Assembly: GCF_030758345.1 (NCBI RefSeq)
Contig: NZ_JAVAMO010000002.1
Location: 248,001 to 312,000 of the forward strand
Length of the DNA: 64,000 nt
Reading direction: 5' to 3'
Source: Ruegeria discodermiae
GTDB taxonomy: Bacteria; Pseudomonadota; Alphaproteobacteria; Rhodobacterales; Rhodobacteraceae
Of this stretch, positions 26,501 through 33,033 are shown one piece after another. Numbering within the stretch: the first letter of the stretch is position 1; each line of letters opens with the position of its first letter. The position numbers and the translations under genes were made by a program. The notes under the pieces are model-generated. The model ran no database searches and had not been told where the DNA came from. It was given only the letters and a program-made list of their open reading frames with translations.

Positions 26501-29344
26501 GAGGTCATCCTCCTCCGGGGCCTCTTCCGGGGCGTCCGTGGCAAGGTCGCTCAGCACGTCATCGATGCCATCGTCTTCGTCGCTGTCATCCGTCTCGGGC
26601 AAGGAGGACAAGGCCTCCTCCAACAGGTCGTCTTCCGCTTCCTCGGGTCCCTCATCGGCAAGATCGGCCAGCAGCGCGTCCAGATCTTCGTTTTCTTCAT
26701 CCTCGACCGGCGCCGCCTCTGCCAGATCGCTCAAAATATCCGCATCACCCTCATCGGCTTCCTCGTCGAGCGTGTCCGGCAGGGACGAGAGCGCATCGTC
26801 AAGGGCGGTAGCTTCCTGGTCCTCTGGGGCGGCATCGGAGAGATCGGCGAGCAATTCGTCCAGGTCGTCGCTTTCGGGTTCCTCATCGGGAACAGAGGTG
26901 GCGAGATCATCCAGAACACCCGCATCGCCCTCATAGGCTTCCTCTTCGGGCGTGTCCGGCAGAGACGAGAGCGCATCGTCTAGGGCGGTATCGTCCTCTT
27001 CTTCCGTGGCGGCGTCGGAGAGATCGGCGAGCAATTCGTCCAGATCGTCTCTTTCGGGCTCCCCATTGGGGGCAGAGGCGGCCAGATCATCCAGAATACC
27101 TTCATCACCCTTATCGACCACCTCGTCGGGCGTGTCCGGCAGGGATGAGAGGGCATCCTCAAGCGCGGTGTCTTCCTCGTCCACCGGAGCCGCGCCGGAG
27201 AGGTCGGCAAGCAGGTCGTCCAGATCATCCTCTGAGGAGTCTTCGGCCGGCGCAGCCTCGGCCAATTCATCGAGAATGTCCGAGGTGGCGTCCTCTTCCG
27301 CCGCTTCCTCGGTATCAGGCACTGAAGCGAGCGCGTCGCTGACGCTTGTATCAATCCCGACCAGATCGCCGGGTGCCGCCGCCGCCAGCTCCCCCAGTAC
27401 ACCCGTTGTCGGGTCGGCCTCCTGAGGCGCTTCGGTCTCTGGGATCGAGGCGAGGGCATCGGCGACCGCTGAGTCGTCTTCGGTTTCTGGTTCGGCGTCG
27501 GGCAGAGAGGCCAGGGCATCGGAAACCGCGTCCTCCTCCTCTGCTTCATCGGGAACACCCGTGGCCAGACCGCTCAGCACATCGGCGCCGTCATCCTCGC
27601 CCGAAGCTGTTTCAGCCTCGGGGAGCGACGCGAGCGCATCCGAAACTTGCGAGTCTTCGGCCTCTTCCTCCGGCGCGGCGGCGGCGAGCCCGTCCAGAAT
27701 ATCGCCCGAGCTGTCCTGTTCTGCCGCCTCGTCGGTTTCGGGGATCGAGGCGAGTGCATCGGCGACGTAGCTGTCTTCCTCGACTTCCTCTGGCGCATGT
27801 TCGGCTAGCCCACTAAGGACGTCAGCGGATGTATCCTCGTCAACCGCTTGTTCGGCTTCCGGCAAGGAGGCCAGTGCATCGCTGATATTGGAATCCTCAG
27901 CGACCGCCTCCGGTGCGTTCGCGGCCAGATCACCCAGCACGCTGTCAGGGCTATCGGTTTCGATCTCGGCCTCCACCTCCGGGATCGAGGCGAGCGCATC
28001 GGCGACGGAGTTGTCTTCCTCGACATCCTCCGGCGCGCTTTCTGCTAGCCCGCTGAGAACGTCAGCGGATGTATCCTCGTCGACCGCTTGTTCGGCTTCC
28101 GGTAAGGAGGCCAGCGCATCACTGATACCGGTATCCTCGGCAATCGCCTCCGGCGCGCTCGCGGCCAGGTCATTCAGCACGTCCTCAGAGCTATCGGTTT
28201 CGACCTCTGCCTCCACCTCCGGGATCGAAGCCAGAGCGTCCTCAACAGCGTTGTCTTCCGGCGCGTCCTCGGGGGCGGTGGCCGCCAACCCGCTCAGAAC
28301 CTCGCCGGAGGTATCTTCCTCGACCGTCTGTTCGGCTTCGGGCAGCGAGGCGAGGGCATCTGTGACGCTGGTATCTTCTTCGATCTCATCAGGCTGGCGC
28401 GCCGCCAGATCATTCAGTACATCGGCAGACTCGTCCGGTTCCGCCACCGCTTCGGCCTCCGGGATGGAGGCCAGTGCATCAGCGACGGAGGTGTCTTCAT
28501 CTGCTTCTTCGGGCGCGGCGGCGGCAAGCCCGCTCAGAACATCGTCAGAGGTATCTTCGTCCTGCACCTGTTCGGTTTCGGGAAGCGAGGTCAGCGCATC
28601 TGTGACCGATGTGTCCTCTGCCGCCTCTTCCGGGGCGTTGGCGGCAAGCCCGGACAGGACATCAGCAGATGTGTCTTCCTCAACGGGCGCTTCGGTCTCG
28701 GGGATCGAAGCGAGCGCGTCTGAGACCGATGTATCCTCGGGCGCATCTTCGGGGGCGGCGGCGCGCAGGGCATCCAGAACGTCGCTGCCGTCATCCGCCG
28801 GCGTTTCGGCAATCTCCGCATCGCGCAAGGAATCGAGCGCGGATTGAGTGTCGCCCGAGGGTTCGGAGGCGGCCACGGCTGACAGCAGGGACGGATCGGC
28901 GAGGATCTTTTCGATCAGCGTCTCGGCCCCGGTCTTGCCATCCATATAGGCCATCAGATTGTCGAGCTGGGTGCGTGCTTCGAGCAGGGCGCGCAGCGGT
29001 TCGATCTTGGCGGCGATGGCGGCAGGGTTGAAATCGCTCATCTTCTCAAAGGTCAGATCGACCGGCAGATTGCCCTCGCCGGTCATCGTGTTGGGCACGG
29101 TGAACTCGACGCGCGGGGCCATCGCCTTCATCCGGCTGTCGAAATTGTCGACGTCGATCTCCAGAAACTTGCGATCCTCAATCGATGGCTGCGCCACCTC
29201 GGACTTGCCCGCCAGATCGCTCATTACCCCCATAACGAAGGGCAATTGTACCTTCTTTTCGGCGCCGTAAAGCTCCACATCATATTCGATCTGAACCCGA
29301 GGCGCGCGATTGCGGGCGATGAATTTCTGCGAGCTGTTAGCCAT
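23534..29344 (-). CDS. Giant TssB-like / acidic-repeat / TssC-like T6SS sheath-related fusion protein
   Basis: Protein of 1,936 residues. Residues 1-160 are a TssB (VipA) domain about four-fifths identical by eye to the canonical TssB at 43831-44346, including the same first 50 residues apart from position 3. Residues 188-1362 are acidic tandem repeats almost without lysine or arginine, in three zones (separate entries). Residues about 1363-1870 resemble a sheath protein: RKRFRIAMFGDFSGRS opens a second VipA-like part, then a TssC-like domain with MVLHHPEFQSIEAQWRSL and FLLRRPYGAKSEPIYEFDFE. It stops where canonical TssC continues for another 130 or so residues, so the TssC C-terminal region is missing. 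An Asp-rich tail ends in ELAALLADL. The start overlaps the sodium-channel gene by 8 bp. Function unknown. Confidence 0.9.
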   Translation of the reverse strand: MANSSQKFIARNRAPRVQIEYDVELYGAEKKVQLPFVMGVMSDLAGKSEVAQPSIEDRKFLEIDVDNFDSRMKAMAPRVEFTVPNTMTGEGNLPVDLTFEKMSDFNPAAIAAKIEPLRALLEARTQLDNLMAYMDGKTGAETLIEKILADPSLLSAVAASEPSGDTQSALDSLRDAEIAETPADDGSDVLDALRAAAPEDAPEDTSVSDALASIPETEAPVEEDTSADVLSGLAANAPEEAAEDTSVTDALTSLPETEQVQDEDTSDDVLSGLAAAAPEEADEDTSVADALASIPEAEAVAEPDESADVLNDLAARQPDEIEEDTSVTDALASLPEAEQTVEEDTSGEVLSGLAATAPEDAPEDNAVEDALASIPEVEAEVETDSSEDVLNDLAASAPEAIAEDTGISDALASLPEAEQAVDEDTSADVLSGLAESAPEDVEEDNSVADALASIPEVEAEIETDSPDSVLGDLAANAPEAVAEDSNISDALASLPEAEQAVDEDTSADVLSGLAEHAPEEVEEDSYVADALASIPETDEAAEQDSSGDILDGLAAAAPEEEAEDSQVSDALASLPEAETASGEDDGADVLSGLATGVPDEAEEEDAVSDALASLPDAEPETEDDSAVADALASIPETEAPQEADPTTGVLGELAAAAPGDLVGIDTSVSDALASVPDTEEAAEEDATSDILDELAEAAPAEDSSEDDLDDLLADLSGAAPVDEEDTALEDALSSLPDTPDEVVDKGDEGILDDLAASAPNGEPERDDLDELLADLSDAATEEEDDTALDDALSSLPDTPEEEAYEGDAGVLDDLATSVPDEEPESDDLDELLADLSDAAPEDQEATALDDALSSLPDTLDEEADEGDADILSDLAEAAPVEDEENEDLDALLADLADEGPEEAEDDLLEEALSSLPETDDSDEDDGIDDVLSDLATDAPEEAPEEDDLDALLADMAEDLPEEEENTSVEDALEGLPDLDVTEEDSDDGDLDALLADLADDTPEQSEEPDSTGDILTELAEADTPDENADSELSEVLDGLESPESEDADDTDLDALLAGLPDEAEPDAGAESGADDLDALLADLGEDEPESDGEAEDDLDALLSNLSDEEDTDTTAESGDDDLDALLSDLSDDNDDGETDSDDLDDLLADLDASDIGEVNPEDDADSGAVDDLLAEIDASDVGAADDLDALLADLGDDEETQASEVEEETEDDDLDALLNDLSDMGDAVAEAGEEEADTDLDALLADLDGDDSGDELDDLMAGLDAEEDEDEADGLDDLDALLADLDTDDTSDEAAEADDGDLDALLADLESDEPADLDALLSDDDAEGGDDDLDALLAGLDDDTESAETETQAEAETEMSDDPELAFGTISADRPEPQKLERKRFRIAMFGDFSGRSARGLVETGDDLASRKATLLDPDTVEEIIEGFATKLVLPIGKDGAGIEVELKELDDLHPDELYEKVDLFEGLASLKSQLSAGATAENAAKQLIGWGEEFGQAVVPPRRTSSGNTVRADLKLSDFQKLIGDTGGELAQASPLDDLLKRIVGPHIRKLPDADTAAMQKAVDEALSAAMRMVLHHPEFQSIEAQWRSLDLIARSVETDDTLEIMLYDVSAEEIAADLAAEEDLAKTGLVRLLTEEPLDEENGRGGYSALIGMYTFEETPPHAEILGRIARVAAHVDAPFFSAITPSYLDVAKKDRHPLVAEAWDTLRAMPEAGHLGLASPRFLLRRPYGAKSEPIYEFDFEEFTIAEGLRGMLWANPVVLVTILLAQSFRKNGRSMGLGSVMSLGGMPFHYVNDRYGDQVALPCTERNLTMAQHEQTVQRGYMPILSPKGRDEIRLGTFNALAGNEVLGPWTGVPAPEPSPPQPEPPAADEESDDGDDLDLDMDFGGDDDDDSGDDDLDALLAGFGDDSDDDDDSDGDDDEMDAELAALLADL
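25260..26509 (-). repeat. Zone C: irregular acidic repeats of a DLDALLADL motif
   Basis: Residues about 946-1362 of the giant fusion. The ten-residue motif DDLDALLADL recurs some 16 times, separated by Asp/Glu-rich spacers of variable length, so no fixed DNA period remains. Nearly half of the residues are Asp or Glu. The motif returns in the protein's extreme C-terminal tail (DDLDALLAGF and ELAALLADL). Likely disordered with short amphipathic helices. Confidence 0.88.
26510..27229 (-). repeat. Zone B: four tandem 180-bp coding repeats (60 residues)
   Basis: Residues 706-945 of the giant fusion. Four units of exactly 60 residues each begin with DDLD-LLADL, then carry DALSSLPDTP, then GVLDDLA-SAP. 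They combine the zone A motifs with the zone C motif, so zone B looks like the junction from which both grew. The DNA copies near 26830 and 27010 are close to identical at 180-bp spacing. Confidence 0.9.
27230..28783 (-). repeat. Zone A: tandem 120-bp coding repeats (40 residues), paired as 240 bp
   Basis: Residues 188-705 of the giant fusion. Units are exactly 40 residues, consensus DVLSGLAA-APEEAEEDTSV then DALASLPEAEQ--DEDTSA. About 13 copies are visible. DALASIPE and DALASLPE units alternate, giving an 80-residue (240-bp) higher-order period; DNA at 27841 and 28081 is nearly identical, so pairs were duplicated recently. In the last copies the period breaks (one unit has an extra half). 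Confidence 0.92.
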
Positions 29345-30194
29345 CGCGCGCGCCTTTCAACTCGGCGACTTCCTTGCGCAGCGCACGCAGCTCCTCATGC
29401 AGGGCGAGCACATGCTCATCCACCACATCGGTCTCGGAACGCACCAGCTCGCGCAGCTTTTCGAACTCCATCTCGGACTCGTCCTCCACCGCCGATTGCA
29501 TCGTGTTGACAAGCAAACCGATGAAGAGGTTCAGAACCGAAAAAGCGGTGATAACGATGAACGGCACGAAGAAGGCCCAGGCGGTCGGATATTCCTCCAT
29601 CACCGGTCGGACGATGCCCATCGACCAGCTTTCCAGGGTCATGATCTGGAACAGCGAATAAAGCGATCGGCCCAGCGTGCCGAACCACTCGTCAAAGCCC
29701 GGGCCATACATCAATGTGGCCATGACGGCAAAGACGTAGAACACGATCGAGATCATGATGATCACCGCGCCCATTCCGGGCAGCGCATCCAAGAGCGCCT
29801 GCACCACCGCTCGCATCTGCGGGATGACGGAAAGCAGCCGCATTGCCCGGATGACCCGCAGCCCCCTCAGCGCCGACAGACCGTCGCGATCCGGCAGCAG
29901 GCCGAGGCCAACGACGATCAAGTCAAAGACGTTCCAGGCATTGGTGAAGAAGCGCAGCCGATAGGCGTAGAACTTGATCAGAAGCTCGATCACGAAGATG
30001 CCCAGCACCACCCGGTCGAACACCGCCAGCAGATCGCCCACCTGCGCCTGCACCGCCGCCGAGGTGGACAGGCCCAGCGTGATCGCGTTGACGATAATGA
30101 CGCCAAGAATGGCGTTCTGAACGCCCGGCCGCTCGATGAACTCGCGCGCGCGCTCTTGCAATGTCATGGCACCGTCTGCGCTGCTGCTGTCCAT
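29337..30194 (-). CDS. NaChBac-type voltage-gated sodium channel in the T6SS operon
   Basis: Six-helix single-domain bacterial sodium channel, 285 residues. The voltage sensor S4 is LRGLRVIRAMRLLSVIPQMR with arginines at every third position. The pore has the selectivity filter TLESWSM (NaChBac TLESWAS), followed by S6 (FVPFIVITAFSVLNLFIGLLV). A C-terminal coiled coil (about residues 240-280, LHEELRALRKEVAELKG) fits the tetramerisation helix. The stop codon overlaps the giant fusion's start by 8 bp, and it follows the three lysine-rich genes in the same orientation. A sodium channel is not a known T6SS part; its coupling to the sheath-like gene is striking. Confidence 0.9.
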   Translation of the reverse strand: MDSSSADGAMTLQERAREFIERPGVQNAILGVIIVNAITLGLSTSAAVQAQVGDLLAVFDRVVLGIFVIELLIKFYAYRLRFFTNAWNVFDLIVVGLGLLPDRDGLSALRGLRVIRAMRLLSVIPQMRAVVQALLDALPGMGAVIIMISIVFYVFAVMATLMYGPGFDEWFGTLGRSLYSLFQIMTLESWSMGIVRPVMEEYPTAWAFFVPFIVITAFSVLNLFIGLLVNTMQSAVEDESEMEFEKLRELVRSETDVVDEHVLALHEELRALRKEVAELKGARDG

Positions 30195-30270
30195 CGAATC
30201 GTTCCTTTGCAGGTCTTGAATGCATCGGGCACGGCCTCAACGCCGTGCCCGGTGATAGGGTCATGTGCCG

Positions 30271-31524
30271 TCAGGCGGCAAGATCGCTGATCTCATCCAC
30301 CAGTTTGTAGATGCCTGAGACGCTTGTCACCATGGCTGCGGTTTCCTTTAGGGCGGTTTTTTTGTCGAGTGCCTTCAGCTTGTTGTAAATCGTTGTGTCA
30401 TCGACTTTCAAACCGTTGGCTTCCATCAGCGATTGCATCTCTTTGAGGAATTTCTCGCGCTCCTCCAGAACCGCCGCCAAAGAGCTGGCATACCGTTTCG
30501 AGGCCATCGCCTCGGCGCCCAGCTTGATGCCCATCGCGTTGACCTTGCCTTTGGGGGCGGATTGCGCGCGGGCGACCTTCATCAGCTCATCCGCCTTGGC
30601 ACCGTATTTGTCGACCTCCTGGCGGGCCTTGGTGGTGTTTTCGCGGTATTTCTGGCGCTTGCTGTCAGCATCCTTGTTGTAGGAGTTGATGCCCTTGATG
30701 GTGAAATCCAGGATCTCTTTGCGCAGCTGTTTGGCATCCTTGCCCTTGGTCACCTCCAGTCCGGCATCAATGATCTTGTCGGCCATTTTATTGATGGACT
30801 CCAAAGGCTTCTTGATGTCGAGACCCGAGGTGTCGGTCAATCCGTGACGCTTGGCTGCCTGCATGATCGTGGTGCCACGCAGGGTGATGTATTTCTGGAT
30901 CGCGCTTTCGAGATCCTTGCGCAGCTTTTCTTCCCCCTTGCGTTGCTGCTGAATTTCCTTGCCCAGATTGTACATCTGTTTGGCAATGGTCTTGTAGGCC
31001 AGAACGTCTCCCCCGGAAGAGGCCACCAGCCGGGTGACGGCGGTACCGATCTTGATCACCCCCATCGTAACCTTGAGCGTGGTCTTGGCCCGCGCCTCAA
31101 CCAGCAGTTTGTCCTTGTTAGCCTCTTCCTTGAGCCGCTTCTGGATCGCAACCTGCGCCGCAGCCTCGGCCGAGGCCATGGCGTTCTTGATCGACTGGTT
31201 GGTGCCCTGGATCAGTTTTTCGGCTTCGGCCCGGCCTTTTGCGCCCGGGGTTTTCTTAAGGATTTCGCCGACCTTGGCGTCAAGCTTGACCGCTTCTTCG
31301 GTGATGACTTTTTCATAGCGCTCAAGCTCCTTCATCCCGGCCGCTTCGAGGCGCTTCAGCGCCGTTGACGGACAGGGATCGGGCTTTTTCAGCTTGCCGG
31401 TCGTCGTGACTTCAAAGACGACATCGACCTTGTACTTGGGCAGTTCGATGAATTGCAGCTTGGGTTTCTTGCGAACCAGATCGACGACGCCGAACTTGTG
31501 CTTAACTGTGTTGGTCTTGGCCAT
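30271..31524 (-). CDS. Lysine-rich helical T6SS-locus protein, paralogue 3 (amphipathic type)
   Basis: Unrecognised protein of 417 residues. A short N-terminal beta-like section (PKLQFIELPKYKVDVVFEV) matches PKLSYKVVVEL in the neighbour at 31571. The rest is long charged helices, likely coiled coil (about 55-150 and 185-400). The central segment (about residues 146-188: TLKVTMGVIKIGTAVTRLV) aligns with the hydrophobic hairpins of the other two paralogues but is amphipathic and less hydrophobic. No signal peptide. It lies between a paralogue and the sodium channel. It could be a T6SS effector or a component of a tripartite helical pore former; unproven. Confidence 0.72.
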   Translation of the reverse strand: MAKTNTVKHKFGVVDLVRKKPKLQFIELPKYKVDVVFEVTTTGKLKKPDPCPSTALKRLEAAGMKELERYEKVITEEAVKLDAKVGEILKKTPGAKGRAEAEKLIQGTNQSIKNAMASAEAAAQVAIQKRLKEEANKDKLLVEARAKTTLKVTMGVIKIGTAVTRLVASSGGDVLAYKTIAKQMYNLGKEIQQQRKGEEKLRKDLESAIQKYITLRGTTIMQAAKRHGLTDTSGLDIKKPLESINKMADKIIDAGLEVTKGKDAKQLRKEILDFTIKGINSYNKDADSKRQKYRENTTKARQEVDKYGAKADELMKVARAQSAPKGKVNAMGIKLGAEAMASKRYASSLAAVLEEREKFLKEMQSLMEANGLKVDDTTIYNKLKALDKKTALKETAAMVTSVSGIYKLVDEISDLAA

Positions 31525-31570
31525 TTTCTATTCCGTTTTCTATTCCGTACCCTTTTGGGTTTTTCTTTCA

Positions 31571-32818
31571 TCAGGCCGCGTCGAATACGGTGCCGTCGAG
31601 CGCTTTGCTGGTGATCTTGTCATAGGCGTATCCGCCCGCCGCACCGCCAACACCCAGCGCCAGGTCCTTGGCCCCGGTCGCGATCGAGTTGCCGTCGATC
31701 GGCGCGGTGGCCAGAGCGGCAAATTTCAGCGCCTCGCGGAACACCTTGAGACCCTTGGGGTCCTTCAGCGCCAACTGGCTCACGCGCTTCATCAGGTCCT
31801 TGATCGTATTGGCCCATTTGCGGGTATCGGCATACATCAGCTGCACCTTGGTGATCCCGCTATCGACCGCCTTGTAGTTGTCGGTCAACGCCGTATCGAG
31901 CGCCTTGCTGATCATGGTCAGCTGCGCCTTCTTGTCCTTGACGGGGTGCTTTTTCAGCTTGTTGCCCACCTCTTTCATGAACTGCGCCTTCAGCTTGTCC
32001 TGCTCCTTGAGGATCTTGTTCAGTGTCTTGGACAGATCATGCACCTTGACGACCATCTGGGCATATTTCGCCTTCAGCGTCTCGGCCGCGTCATCCACCG
32101 TCTTGATCGAGGGCTGGGCGATGCCGATAAACTCGTTCAGCACGGCGGCCGTGACCTCGTTGGCGGCATAGAGCCCTTTGTTCTGGGCCGCCTTCTCGAC
32201 AACCTTCAGTTCAACGACCAGATGCTTTTTGGCCGTGTCAATGTCGGTGGCCAGCTTGCCGATATCCTTGGCCAGCGACACGCCCGACTTGATCAAGCCC
32301 AGAATGCCAAAAGCCGCACCTGCGCCACCCGAAAACGGTGAGGTCGCCATGGCCGCAATCGATACTGCCAGACCGGCAACCGTCCCCGCAATCGAGACGC
32401 CGACCTTGATCTTGAACTTTTTCCATTCTTTCTTTTTGGCCTGCAGCTTGGTCCAGGCTTTTTGTGCGGCCAGCTCACCAGCTTTCTGAGCGACAGCCAT
32501 GTCCTGCTTGATGGCGTTGTTCAGCCCTTTAAGCTGCTTTTCCATGTCCTTGTCGGACGCGCCCTTGTTGGCCATGCCAACGAACAGCTTGTCGAAGACC
32601 TTGCATTTCTGTTCGATGGTGGCCTTGGTCTGATCCAGAACCTCGCTTGCGGCGGCTTGGAATTCCTGTTGCAGAAGCGGGTCTTTTTCGACTCCTTTCT
32701 CCATCTTCTTGTCCAGTTCCACGACAACCTTGTAAGACAGTTTGGGTGGATCGACCATCTCCAGACCGGTTTTGTTGATCGGGACATTTTTCATGTCCAT
32801 GACAACGTGCTTGACCAT
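31571..32818 (-). CDS. Lysine-rich helical T6SS-locus protein, paralogue 2 (hydrophobic hairpin)
   Basis: Unrecognised protein of 415 residues. The sequence is lysine-rich and helical with a strongly hydrophobic, Gly/Ala-rich hairpin at about residues 137-183 (IKVGVSIAGTVAGLAVSIAA then GGAGAAFGILGLI). The flanking WTKLQAKKKEWKKFKIKVG matches WKKFKAQKKQYTKYKIKTG in the 525-residue neighbour, showing common ancestry. Long helices surround the hairpin, the architecture of ClyA/Hbl/Nhe-type alpha-pore-forming toxins. The C-terminus has a second Gly/Ala-rich stretch (LALGVGGAAGGYAYD). No signal peptide. Function unknown. Confidence 0.75.
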   Translation of the reverse strand: MVKHVVMDMKNVPINKTGLEMVDPPKLSYKVVVELDKKMEKGVEKDPLLQQEFQAAASEVLDQTKATIEQKCKVFDKLFVGMANKGASDKDMEKQLKGLNNAIKQDMAVAQKAGELAAQKAWTKLQAKKKEWKKFKIKVGVSIAGTVAGLAVSIAAMATSPFSGGAGAAFGILGLIKSGVSLAKDIGKLATDIDTAKKHLVVELKVVEKAAQNKGLYAANEVTAAVLNEFIGIAQPSIKTVDDAAETLKAKYAQMVVKVHDLSKTLNKILKEQDKLKAQFMKEVGNKLKKHPVKDKKAQLTMISKALDTALTDNYKAVDSGITKVQLMYADTRKWANTIKDLMKRVSQLALKDPKGLKVFREALKFAALATAPIDGNSIATGAKDLALGVGGAAGGYAYDKITSKALDGTVFDAA

Positions 32819-32947
32819 TGTGTTATCCCCTATGTGTAAGTGGTGGTGCCCTAAACAAACACGCAGTTGTGAGTTGCATCTGTGAATTTGTTTTCAGAGC
32901 GGTGAAAAAGTTACCCAGGGTCACATGTACATGGAACAGAGCTTAGG

Positions 32948-32985
32948 GCGCATCCGGTGCCGCTTCGTTATGCGATCGGATGCGC
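32948..32985. terminator. Hairpin between two paralogous lysine-rich genes
   Basis: Nine-base inverted repeat (GCGCATCCG / CGGATGCGC) with a 20-base loop in the 215-bp gap between the 525- and 415-residue paralogue genes. A smaller CACCT/AGGTG hairpin sits at 33008-33021. No U-run, so an RNA-processing or partial-termination role is only a guess; the gap may also hold a promoter for the downstream genes. Confidence 0.4.
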
Positions 32986-33033
32986 TGGTGGTTCTTTAAA
33001 AGTCAGACACCTCCTTAGGTGAGCTGTATAGCA

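Noticed and set aside
25032-26936. Long open frames on the plus strand opposite the repeat region (634 residues, very Ser/Arg-rich; others at 27888-28847)
   Set aside because: They are mirror images of the acidic repeats in another frame; composition is extreme, there are no ribosome sites and no family pattern.
25260-28783. CRISPR-like regularity of repeats
   Set aside because: The periodicity is in a continuous coding frame with conserved residues, no unique spacers and no cas genes.
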